Below are positions 1-7,994 of a stretch of 64,000 nucleotides of DNA, one piece after another; positions within the stretch are counted from its first letter, which is position 1; each line of letters begins with the position of its first letter. Made by a program: the position numbers and the translations under genes. Location: positions 3,038,001-3,102,000 of the forward strand of contig NZ_UPHU01000001.1 of NCBI RefSeq assembly GCF_900566075.1, in the 5' to 3' direction. The notes beneath the pieces are model-generated. The model made no database searches, was not told the DNA's origin, and saw nothing but the letters and a program-made list of their open reading frames with translations. This DNA is from Mycobacterium pseudokansasii (GTDB lineage: Bacteria; Actinomycetota; Actinomycetes; Mycobacteriales; Mycobacteriaceae).

Positions 1-289
1 CCGACAGATAGCAGGCCACCTTGCGGGACAGGTCGAGATAGGTCTGGGTGGTCTCGATCCACCGCTGCTGCATCCGGTCACGCACGGCCAGCGCCAGAGC
101 GCGGTAGTAGTGCTTGGGCTGCAGGAAGGCGGCCGGGCGGCCGAGGGAGTAGCGCAGGTGGTCCTCGATCGCCTGGAGCAGCGCGTGGGAACTCATGCCG
201 GTACGGACATCCTCGACGCTGGAGGGTGCTGCGCCGGCAGCCGATGCTGTCGTCGACGATTGGGCAGCAGGCTGATTGGCATGGGTCAT
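1..289 (-). CDS. glgP: glycogen/alpha-glucan phosphorylase, N-terminus only
   Basis: The reverse strand from the ATG at 289 reads open to the window edge, giving 96 residues. After a low-complexity Ala/Ser/Thr leader of about 30 residues it shows LRYSLGRP, then YRALALAVRDRMQQRW and a terminal RKVACYLS. This is the N-terminal pattern of the GT35 family of the E. coli GlgP/MalP type, whose next expected residues are the SxEFL motif. The enzyme phosphorolyses alpha-1,4-glucan to glucose-1-phosphate in the cytoplasm. The rest of the gene, including the pyridoxal phosphate site, lies outside the window. The family is called with good confidence, but activity cannot be judged. Confidence 0.82.
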   Translation of the reverse strand, partial: MTHANQPAAQSSTTASAAGAAPSSVEDVRTGMSSHALLQAIEDHLRYSLGRPAAFLQPKHYYRALALAVRDRMQQRWIETTQTYLDLSRKVACYLS

Positions 290-399
290 GTTGGGGCTTC
301 CCTCATTGGTATTCCAGCTGTCGTGGTGCATGCGAGTATCGCACTGCGGATTGGCCGGTCGTTGCCGTATCCGCCGGTGGCCCGCGATCAGATCAGGCG

Positions 400-1497
400 T
401 CAGTCGGCGAGCCGCGAGCTGGGGCTGGCTTTCTTTTCCGCATACATCAATTCGTCTGCCTGAGCGAGCAATTCGTCGATGGCATTGACGTCAGCCGCGC
501 GCGCCCGCACCACGCCGATGCTGGCAGAAACGCGATAGGACCGGTGGCTGGTCTCGTTGAAATGTCGAAATCCCGCTACCAGCCGCGCCTTGAGCGTCGC
601 GGAATCACAGTCGACATCAGTGACCAGGGCGCAGAATTCGTCGCCGCCCATGCGGGCGAGGATGGCCGACTCGGGCAGTGCGGTGCGCAGCACGCGGGCC
701 ACGTCGGCGATCAGTGTGTCGCCCACGTCGTGGCCCAGTTGATCGTTGACCCGTTTGAGTCCGTCGACGTCCAGGAACGCGAGCATGCAATCGCGACCCT
801 GGCGGCGCGCCGCGCCAAGCGCCGCGTCGGCCAGCAGATAGAAACCGCGGCGGTTGTTGAGCCCGGTCAGTTCGTCGGTCACCGACAGGCGGCGGATCTC
901 CTCATGGCCCTTTTCCAGCGCCGCGGTGCGGTCGCGTACACGCCGTTCCATTTCGACGTAGACCTGGACGTTCTCCATGGCGATCGAGGTCGAATCCGCC
1001 AGGGCTTGAAGCAAGCAGACCTCTTGTTCGGTAGGCCGGTGCTGCTGTGCCCAGTAGTTGCCGATCGCGCCGATCGGATCGAGCTTGCGGATCGGAACCA
1101 TCACCAGGCTCTTGATGAACGTGGGGCGGTAGATGGTGTGTGGAATGCGGGGGTCGCGGTAGATATCCGGGACTACTGCCGCGTCTCGGTTGAGCATCGC
1201 CCAGCCGCTGATACAGGCCTCGACCGGGAAGCGGCTGCCCTTCCACAGCGGACCGATGGCGTCTTCGTCGGCGTAATAACACATGTCGTGCTCGCGCAGC
1301 ACGAACGTGGCACCGTCACAACCGAGGAGTTCCCGCGCCGACGACCGGACAATTCGCTGTATGTCGGGCAGGCTGCGCGCCAACGACAATTCCTGGACGG
1401 CCTGCACGAGGCGTTCCATACCGCTGACATAGTCGAAAAGCGCAAATCGCAGAGGCGATGACGAAGCGGCGGGCACAGATAAATGCAGGGCGTTCAT
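400..1497 (-). CDS. GAF-GGDEF diguanylate cyclase
   Basis: This is a 365-residue soluble protein. Residues about 40-180 form a GAF sensor domain, followed by a short linker helix and a GGDEF domain from about 205. The signature is ARMGGDEF with GGDEF at 284-288, so the active-site residues for making cyclic di-GMP from two GTP are intact. The RxxD inhibitory site expected just upstream is missing (P275 and A278 occupy those positions), so product inhibition by that route is not expected. There is no membrane segment. The reading frame stays open for about 600 bases further upstream, but the ATG at 1497 has a GGAGGTG ribosome site directly before it and starts the conserved part, so it was chosen. 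Confidence 0.88.
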   Translation of the reverse strand: MNALHLSVPAASSSPLRFALFDYVSGMERLVQAVQELSLARSLPDIQRIVRSSARELLGCDGATFVLREHDMCYYADEDAIGPLWKGSRFPVEACISGWAMLNRDAAVVPDIYRDPRIPHTIYRPTFIKSLVMVPIRKLDPIGAIGNYWAQQHRPTEQEVCLLQALADSTSIAMENVQVYVEMERRVRDRTAALEKGHEEIRRLSVTDELTGLNNRRGFYLLADAALGAARRQGRDCMLAFLDVDGLKRVNDQLGHDVGDTLIADVARVLRTALPESAILARMGGDEFCALVTDVDCDSATLKARLVAGFRHFNETSHRSYRVSASIGVVRARAADVNAIDELLAQADELMYAEKKASPSSRLAD

Positions 1498-2034
1498 GCG
1501 CACCTCCGTGCAACTGGCCGCATCTGGGCGAAAGGCGCCGCCAACGCAGTCGTGTACTTTACACCGGTCGACGACATGTTGCCCTGGATCCGCCGATAAT
1601 GGCCGGTTGACCAGGCAACTTCCGGTCCCTCGCGAACGCGGGATCCCTGAGCCCGGCGACTGCCGGTCAGTGCGGGTCTGGCCGTTGGCAACCACGATCG
1701 GGCGAACTCGGGAATTCTGCGGCGACTTCGCGCACGGGCCACCATCGGTGCGCTGCAACCTGCGGATATCCGGCCGCATGACCCGACCCTGGCGAATGCC
1801 GGATAGGCGTCCAACTGCGCCGATGCCGCGGCTCCTACCTGCGCAAGCGCCGACGGCGTCCCTGCCGTTCCGATGGTGGGATCGGTAGTCGCGGAGATCG
1901 TCCAGATTGAAAGAAGAGGTGCTAAGTTGACGTCGCCGGTCGGGGTCTGGAGCCGATATTTCGCAATACGGACTGTTCCGCGCTCGCCGGTTTGGCCCCT
2001 TGACCCGACCTTGTGCAGGCGCTGAGGAGAACCA
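1498..2034. other. 537-bp non-coding stretch upstream of the MbtH gene
   Basis: This lies between the divergent cyclase and MbtH-like genes. Several overlapping frames are open here (for example reverse 1494-2087 and forward 1496-1888), but none has a recognisable domain, and they look like GC-rich chance frames. It probably carries both promoters. No convincing -10/-35 pair was identified. Confidence 0.5.
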
Positions 2035-2265
2035 GTGAGCATCAATCCGTTCGACGACGATAACGGCAGCTTTTTCGTTTTGGTCAACGACGAGGAGCAG
2101 CACAGTCTGTGGCCGGTGTTCGCCGATATTCCGGCCGGATGGCGTGTCGTTTTCGGTGAGGCGTCCCGGGCGGAGTGCCTCGATTACGTGGAACAGAACT
2201 GGACCGACATACGACCGAAGAGTCTGCGCGACAGGCTCGCCCGCAACGCCGGCTCTGACGCCTAA
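2035..2265 (+). CDS. MbtH-like NRPS accessory protein
   Basis: A 76-residue protein with the full MbtH family pattern: NPFDDD near the start, [12 protein letters not shown], and [13 protein letters not shown] at the end, including the conserved tryptophans. MbtH proteins bind the adenylation domains of non-ribosomal peptide synthetases and are needed for their folding or activity. It starts with GTG at 2035 after a GAGGAGA ribosome site. Only 24 bases downstream lies an NRPS remnant, so its original client was almost certainly that synthetase. The gene itself has no lesion. It may have lost its partner or may serve another NRPS elsewhere, such as mycobactin synthesis. Confidence 0.93.
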   Translation: MSINPFDDDNGSFFVLVNDEEQHSLWPVFADIPAGWRVVFGEASRAECLDYVEQNWTDIRPKSLRDRLARNAGSDA

Positions 2266-2289
2266 ATTCCGCTCGGGATCGACGGTCCG

Positions 2290-3640
2290 ATGAAACCTGA
2301 CGAGCAGCCGCGTGGGAGGTCGGCCGATGGGCAGGTCGAGATCCGCGGTTATCGCATCGAGTTGGGTCAGATTCGGGCGGCATCAGCTGACCTGGCCGGG
2401 GTCGAGCAGGCGGTGGTCATCGCCCGTGAGCAGCACCCCGGTGACGAGCACCTGGTCGGTTATGTCACCGAATCGTTCCCGGGCGCGCTGGACCCGGCCG
2501 GGGTACGCGCGGAGCTGGCGGAGCGGCTGCCGTCGTACATGGTGCCGGTTGCGGTGGTGGTGTTGGAGGCGTTGCCGCTCACGGCCGACGGTGAAGTCGG
2601 CAGGCGGGTGCTCCCGGTGCCGGAATACCACGACAGCGATAGTTACCGCGCGATCGAGAAGGTCCTCGTCGACATCTTCGTTCAGGTTCTTCGGGGTAGC
2701 GCCGGAACGGGTTGGCGTCGACGAGTCGTTTTTCGACCTGGGCGGCGACTCGCTGTCGGCGATGCGCGCGATTGTCGCGGTCAACGCGGCCCTGGACGCC
2801 GACCTCAAAGTGGGTGCGCTGTTCAACGCCGCGACCATCGCCGCGTTGGCATCACGTATCGGCGGTAATAGAAGTGGGCCTAGGCCTTTGGTGGCTGTTG
2901 AGCGGCCCGCGGTGATTCCGTTGTCGTTCGCGCAACGCCGGTTGTGGTTCATCGACCAGCTGCAGGGTTCCTTGCCGGTCTACAACCGAGCGGTGGCGCT
3001 GCGGCTGACCGGCCACCTTGATGTCACCGCGCTCAATGCGGCCGTGGCCGATGTGGTGGGCCGCCACGAAAGCCTGCGCACGGTGTTTTCGACAATCGAC
3101 GGCATACCCCGGCAACTGGTTCTCCCTGCAGAACAGGCCGATTTCGGCTGGGAGGTCATCGATGCGGCGGGATGGCCGCCTGCCCGGCTGACCGGGGCCA
3201 TGGTGGACGCGACTCACTACCCCTTCGACCTGGGGACCGGAAACCCTTCGCGGGCAAAGCTTTTCAGAGTTGCCGAGCAGGAACATGCACTGGTGATTGT
3301 GGTGCACCACATCGCTGGGGACGGCTGGTCGATCGGTGTGCTGGCCGCTGATGTGGGTGTGGCGTATATGAGCCGATGCGTGGGCCGCGCCCCGGGTTGC
3401 GCCGAATTGCCGGTGCAGTAAGCCGATTACGCGTTGTGGCAGCGGGAAAGTCTCGGCGATCTGGCCGACCAGGCAAGTCCGCTGGCCGCCCAGGTGCGGT
3501 TTTGGGAAGATGCGCTGGCCGGCATGCCCGATCGCCTGCAACTTCCGACCGACCGGCCCTATCCCGCGGTCGCCGATCACCGCGGCGCCGCGCTGCCGGC
3601 GACCTGGCCGGCCTGCTTGCCAACTCATCCCGGAACCGGC
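2290..3640 (+). pseudogene. non-ribosomal peptide synthetase fragment (A tail, PCP, partial C domain)
   Basis: The order of motifs is: end of an adenylation domain (IRGYRIELGQI, then AERLPSYMVP), a carrier domain with the phosphopantetheine site FFDLGGDSLSAMR, then a condensation domain (PLSFAQRRLWFIDQL, VVHHIAGDGWSIGVL, ADYALWQRE). Three lesions are visible. Most of the A domain is missing at the 5' end. One extra base near 2695 moves the carrier domain from the frame of 2290 to the frame of 2312. An in-frame TAA at 3419-3421 stands where a tyrosine codon is expected in the C-domain sequence VQY-ADYALWQ. The condensation sequence breaks off near 3620 and runs into MmpL sequence. It is non-functional. 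The context with MbtH and MmpL resembles the glycopeptidolipid type of locus. Confidence 0.88.
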
Positions 3641-4176
3641 CGCCGGCAACCCTGGGCGTGCAACTGCCAGTGTTGGTGTTCTGCACCGCATTCGGCCTCT
3701 CGATGGATTACGAGGTGTTCCTCATGGCGCGGACTCGGGAGTACTGGCTGACATCACACCGCGGATGGGGCGCCAACGACCGGAGTGTCGCATTCGGTGT
3801 GGCCCATACCGGCAGGGTGATCACCGCTGCGGTGCTGATCATGGCGATCTCCTTTGCGGCATTGATGGCCGCGCGGGTCTCGTTCATGTGGTTGTTCGGG
3901 TTCGGGTTGACCGTGGCGGTGCTGGTCGACGCCACGCTGGTGCGGATGCTGCTCGTGCCGGCGTTCATGCACGTGCTCGGCCGATCGAACTGGTGGGCGC
4001 CCAAACCGTTGGCGCGCCTGCATGATCGGCTGGGCTTCAGCGAGCACGTCCGCGCGTTCGGCACGCCACAGTGTGCAGCAGCATCGCCGCGAACCGGCAA
4101 TTCCACCTGGCGGGTGGTCGGCCGCCGCGTGTTATTCGGCCAGCAGAATCAACCGCAGGGCGGCCCGCGTCTTTGA
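3641..4176 (+). pseudogene. MmpL lipid transporter, C-terminal fragment
   Basis: In the frame ending with the stop at 4176, the translation shows the RND/MmpL hallmark FGLSMDYEVFLMARTREYW near 3690-3750. Hydrophobic segments follow (AAVLIMAISFAALMA and FGFGLTVAVLVDATLVRMLL), then the ending LVPAFMHVLGRSNWWAPKPL. This is only about the last 130 residues of a protein normally around 950-1000 long. The upstream part is replaced by NRPS sequence, so an internal deletion fused the two genes. MmpL proteins of this subtype export cell-envelope lipids, including glycopeptidolipids. The roughly 40 residues before the stop look out of frame or unrelated. Confidence 0.85.
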
Positions 4177-4341
4177 CGGTATCCGCGTCGCCCGGGCCGC
4201 TGGTCCGAATGATGTTTCATCACAACACGCTTCGAAGCATGCGCTCGGGGAGGCCCACACCAAGCCGGCCGTCGAATTACCCGATGAGACCCGTCAGCAA
4301 CCGCTTTGAGCAGCCGGGCCACGGTGATCGACCCAGGCCAG

Positions 4342-5205
4342 TCAAAAATTGCGCCGCAGCCTCATCGGCGTGACCGCCGGCATGTCACCCCCGTCGATCA
4401 CCGTCCGGGCGATCGGGGTCAGCGCATCAAGCAACGCCTGCAGCTCGCCGTCGTCGAGACCGTCGTAGGCGTGCAGCGCCAGCGCGTCGGTGGTGTCCTC
4501 GATGTGCTGCTTCAGATCGCGTCCGGCGGACGTCAACGATCCATCCGCGTCGAGCAGACCGCGGCCGATCAGGCTTTGCTCGCAGGCGCGCCATTCGGCG
4601 TCGTCGTAGTGGCGGGTCTGCATGATGTAGTCGCGGGGCACCGCGTCCGCCGCGCAGTGCAACACGTTGGCCTCTCGCCCGGAGATACCGGCAGCGACCA
4701 GCACCGCGACATGACCGTCGCCGCGGTGCTCGCGCAGCAACGTGGTCGCATGCCAGAGCGCGGCAACCGGATCTTGGGGCCAGGGCAGGGCGAGGTTGGC
4801 CGCGAACAATGCTCGACCGTCAACCGGCGCCCGCCGCGCCGCGTCACCGGCCAAACGTGCTGCAGTGCGGACGTTTTCGTCGTCGTCGCGCAGGCCGTAC
4901 CGCCGCAGCGCCGCCACCGCCGACGCTGCCCGGGCCCGCAACGCAAGGGGCGGCCCGGCGATTTCCCATGCCGTCGGTAGTGCCTTGGTCACCCGCGCGT
5001 GGGCGAAGTTGTAGAACACCGCGGTCACGACTTCGGGTGGCACCTGGCCCAGCGGGGCCGATCGAGCGGCGAAATAACCCATCCAAAATCCCCGGTAACC
5101 GAGAGTTGTCAGGGCCGCACGCGCCTCCGGCGCGAAGTACGTCACGGCATGGACGGGTTCGAAGCGGTCGTAGAGATGACGGGCAAGCTCAGGCACGCGT
5201 TGCAT
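4342..5205 (-). CDS. SCO6745-family hypothetical protein
   Basis: A 287-residue soluble protein. Its N-terminal part contains YFAPEARAALTTLGY and GYFAARSAPLG, followed by VTAVFYNFAHARV, a pattern typical of the SCO6745 family of actinobacterial proteins with a helical, winged-helix-like C-terminal half (ACEQSLIGRGLLDADGSLT). The function of the family is not established. The open frame extends to 5394, but the ATG at 5205 has an AGGA ribosome site and starts the conserved block MQRVPELARHLYD. It is divergent from the MFS gene, and a perfect palindrome lies between the two. Confidence 0.75.
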   Translation of the reverse strand: MQRVPELARHLYDRFEPVHAVTYFAPEARAALTTLGYRGFWMGYFAARSAPLGQVPPEVVTAVFYNFAHARVTKALPTAWEIAGPPLALRARAASAVAALRRYGLRDDDENVRTAARLAGDAARRAPVDGRALFAANLALPWPQDPVAALWHATTLLREHRGDGHVAVLVAAGISGREANVLHCAADAVPRDYIMQTRHYDDAEWRACEQSLIGRGLLDADGSLTSAGRDLKQHIEDTTDALALHAYDGLDDGELQALLDALTPIARTVIDGGDMPAVTPMRLRRNF

Positions 5206-5374
5206 TCCTGGAGCTAACCACTCGGTTGAGGTATGCCTCCTCGGGCATCGCCGGCTCAGCGACGAACCCTCTCTGGCAGGGTTAGTTGAGACAGCAGAGT
5301 TCGAGCCCCCGAAACTACCGACCGCGGCATGGATCAACCCACCGGCCCCACAACCGAAAATAGTGTCCACATAG

Positions 5375-5389
5375 TGAGACGCTGTCTCA
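5375..5389. promoter_or_regulatory. perfect TGAGAC-GCT-GTCTCA palindrome, likely repressor operator
   Basis: The 15-bp sequence is an exact dyad with 6-bp arms and a 3-bp spacer, in the 290-bp region between two divergent genes. A TTGACA hexamer follows at 5396-5401 and could be a -35 element for the MFS gene. The size and symmetry fit a TetR-type operator. No such regulator is encoded next to it. Confidence 0.55.
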
Positions 5390-5495
5390 AACACCTTGAC
5401 AGCTACCGGAACACAGGTCGAGTACGGGTATTGACCATGAGTTGGCTAGTGTCGCGGGCGGTGTTTGGTGCTGCCCACCCAGAACGGAGTCAGCC

Positions 5496-6992
5496 ATGAG
5501 TGCGAGCGCACAAACCGGAATCATCACCACCCACGTACCGGCACGGCTGGACCGGCTGCCCTGGGGGCGGTTCCACTGGCGCGTCGTTGTCGGGCTGGGC
5601 GGCGTGTGGATTCTCGACGGACTCGAAGTCACGATGGTCGGCAACGTGTCGTCGCGCCTGACCGAGCACGGCAGCGGCATCGCGCTCAACGCCGCCGACA
5701 TCGGCTTGGCGGCGTCGTTCTACATTGCCGGGGCCTGCCTGGGGGCGTTATTCTTCGGCCACCTGACGGACCGGTTCGGCCGGCGGAATCTGTTTCTGCT
5801 GACCCTCGCGGTGTACTTGATCGCCACCGTCGCAACCGCGTTCGCGTTTGCGCCGTGGTATTTCTTCCTGACGCGCTTTTTCACCGGCGCGGGCATAGGC
5901 GGTGAATACGCCGCCATCAATTCCGCGATCGACGAGCTGATCCCGGCGCGGGTACGCGGCCGGGTGGACCTGGTGATCAACGGGACCTACTGGCTGGGCT
6001 CGGCTGCCGGCGCGGCCGGGGCCCTGTTCCTGTTGGACACCTCGCACTTCCCGGCGAACATCGGATGGCGCCTGGCCTTCGGCGTCGGCGCCATCTTTGG
6101 GATCTTCGTTCTGCTCGTGCGGCGCAACGTTCCGGAAAGCCCCCGCTGGCTGTTCATCCACGGGCGCCAGCACGAAGCCGAGCGGATCGTCGGCGAAATC
6201 GAGGGGGAAGTGGAGCGCGACACCGGCCAACCGCTGCCCGAGCCGCAAGGGCGCCCACTGCGAGTGCGTCAGCGCCATGCGATTTCGTTCTGGGAGATCG
6301 CCAGGGTGGCATTCACGCGCTACCCCCGGCGCGCGGTACTCGGGCTGGCGCTGTTCATCGGCCAGGCTTTCCTCTACAACGGCGTGACGTTCAACCTCGG
6401 CACGCTGCTGAGCGGTTTCTACGGGGTCGCATCGGGGCACGTGCCGGTGTTCTTCATCGTGTGGGCGCTCAGTAATTTCGTCGGGCCCCTGGCGCTGGGG
6501 CGGCTGTTCGACACCGTCGGCCGCAAACCCATGATCACGTTCTCATACATCGGGTCCGCGGTCGTGGCCGTTGTGCTTGCGGTGCTGTTCGTGACTCGCA
6601 CCGGTGGTGTCTGGACATTCATCGTCGTCCTGGCTGTGGCGTTCTTCCTGGCCTCGGCCGGGGCCAGCGCCGCTTATCTGACCGTGAGCGAGATCTTCCC
6701 GATGGAGACCCGGGCGCTGGCAATCGCGTTTTTCTACGCCGTCGGCACCGCGATCGGCGGGATCAGCGGCCCGTTGCTGTTCGGCCAGTTGATCAATTCC
6801 GGCCAGCGCAGCCAGGTGTTCTGGTCGTTCCTCATCGGTGCGGCGGTGATGGCCGCGGCCGGTCTGGTCGAACTGTGGCTTGGTGTCGCGGCCGAACGGC
6901 GTCCGCTCGAAGAGCTGGCCTTGCCGCTGACCGTGGCCGACGCCGAGCAGGACGACCAAACGGCGGATGCCCGCGAGGGCCAGCCCTCATGA
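5496..6992 (+). CDS. MFS transporter, sugar-porter-like
   Basis: A 498-residue inner-membrane protein with about 12 hydrophobic segments. The loop between TM2 and TM3 reads GHLTDRFGRRNLFLLTL (MFS motif A), repeated in the second half as GRLFDTVGRKPMI. The sequence PESPRWLFIHGR before the central loop is characteristic of the sugar/metabolite porter branch. It is probably a proton-coupled carrier of a small organic solute, and the substrate cannot be read from sequence. The ATG at 5496 was preferred over the upstream frame start at 5442 because it has a GGAG-like site and begins the family-typical N-terminus. Its stop overlaps a 32-codon ORF by ATGA. Confidence 0.9.
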   Translation: MSASAQTGIITTHVPARLDRLPWGRFHWRVVVGLGGVWILDGLEVTMVGNVSSRLTEHGSGIALNAADIGLAASFYIAGACLGALFFGHLTDRFGRRNLFLLTLAVYLIATVATAFAFAPWYFFLTRFFTGAGIGGEYAAINSAIDELIPARVRGRVDLVINGTYWLGSAAGAAGALFLLDTSHFPANIGWRLAFGVGAIFGIFVLLVRRNVPESPRWLFIHGRQHEAERIVGEIEGEVERDTGQPLPEPQGRPLRVRQRHAISFWEIARVAFTRYPRRAVLGLALFIGQAFLYNGVTFNLGTLLSGFYGVASGHVPVFFIVWALSNFVGPLALGRLFDTVGRKPMITFSYIGSAVVAVVLAVLFVTRTGGVWTFIVVLAVAFFLASAGASAAYLTVSEIFPMETRALAIAFFYAVGTAIGGISGPLLFGQLINSGQRSQVFWSFLIGAAVMAAAGLVELWLGVAAERRPLEELALPLTVADAEQDDQTADAREGQPS

Positions 6993-7087
6993 CCCGCACC
7001 GACGGGGCCGACCGGCCAGTGCGCGCGCCGCGATTGGTGTTCGATTACCTCGATGAGCACCGATCGACGCCGAGGATGTGGCAATGA
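6989..7087 (+). CDS. possible 32-residue coupled micro-ORF
   Basis: The ATG at 6989 overlaps the MFS stop as ATGA, and its own stop overlaps the ATG of the next gene at 7084, again as ATGA. The peptide begins MTRTDGADRPVRAPRL and has no recognisable motif. The double overlap would let ribosomes pass from the MFS gene through this ORF into the downstream gene. It may be a real small protein, a coupling device or coincidence. Confidence 0.4.
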   Translation: MTRTDGADRPVRAPRLVFDYLDEHRSTPRMWQ

Positions 7088-7824
7088 CGAGCACCCTGCT
7101 GGATGAGGCGCTGGAAGCCCACGGCGGGCTGCAGCCATGGCGATCCGCCGTCAGAATTCATGGGCGGGTACGCAGCGGCGGGCTGCTGGTCCGTACCCGC
7201 GTCCCGGGCAACCGGTTTGCCGACTACCGCATCACGGTCGACGTCCAGGAACCGCGCACGGTCATTGACCCGTTCCCGGTTGACGGGCAGCGCGGGGTCT
7301 TCGACAACGGGGCGGTGCGGATCGAGAGTCACGACGGCCACGTCCTCAGCTCACGGGCAAACCCGCGGCCGATGTTCTTCGGCCGCACGGGCCTGCGCCG
7401 GAACTTTCGGTGGGATCCGCTGGATTCGGTGTACTTCGCCGGCTACGCCATGTGGAATTACCTGACCACGCCCTACCTGCTGACGCGCGCCGGTGTCGAG
7501 GTCGACGAGGCAGGGACCTGGCAGCAGGGCGGGGAGACCTGGCGGCGGCTGAACGCGACGTTCCCGCCGCACATCCCTACCCACTCGCCGCGGCAGAGTT
7601 TCTATTTCGATGCCAGCGGTCGGCTGCGTCGACACGACTACGTCGCCGAGGTGGTCGGCTACTGGGCACGGGCCGCGCACTACTGCACCGAGCCCGCGCA
7701 CGCCGGTGGGCTGGTTTTCCAGACGCGGCGGCGGGTCTACCCGATCGGCCCTGGCAATCGTTCGCTGCCCGGCCCGACGCTGGTGTCGATGCAGCTGAGC
7801 GACCTGCGGGTGGACACGGAATAG
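7084..7824 (+). CDS. conserved hypothetical protein, possible LolA-like fold
   Basis: A 246-residue protein without signal peptide or membrane segments. It begins LLDEALEAHGGLQPWRSAV and then shows alternating hydrophobic beta-rich sequence with many Trp, Tyr and Arg residues (RNFRWDPLDSVYFAGYAMW). The opening helix with HGG and the later FYFDASGRLRRHDYVAEV resemble lipoprotein-carrier-like beta folds seen in actinobacterial hypothetical proteins, but this is only an impression. A GTG at 7078 is an alternative start. The ATG at 7084 is 8 bases after GAGG and overlaps the preceding micro-ORF. It is likely co-transcribed with the MFS transporter. Confidence 0.7.
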   Translation: MTSTLLDEALEAHGGLQPWRSAVRIHGRVRSGGLLVRTRVPGNRFADYRITVDVQEPRTVIDPFPVDGQRGVFDNGAVRIESHDGHVLSSRANPRPMFFGRTGLRRNFRWDPLDSVYFAGYAMWNYLTTPYLLTRAGVEVDEAGTWQQGGETWRRLNATFPPHIPTHSPRQSFYFDASGRLRRHDYVAEVVGYWARAAHYCTEPAHAGGLVFQTRRRVYPIGPGNRSLPGPTLVSMQLSDLRVDTE

Positions 7825-7994
7825 ATTCGCTGTCGCCGCTTGCATTCTCGGTGTTCGTCGCGCCCCCCGGAGGGCCAAACCGTTAGCCTTATGCCTGCAC
7901 GTCACCGCGTACCGCTCTGTGGCACCGGCAATGGGCTCCAGGCGTAGGCGCTGGTCGTCGGTTGGTGGGCGCGGAAGGCGGGTGAGGAGTCGGA

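Noticed and set aside
1498..2103. Upstream extension of the GGDEF gene to 2103
   Set aside because: The extra 200 residues have no homology, and the ATG at 1497 has a good ribosome site.
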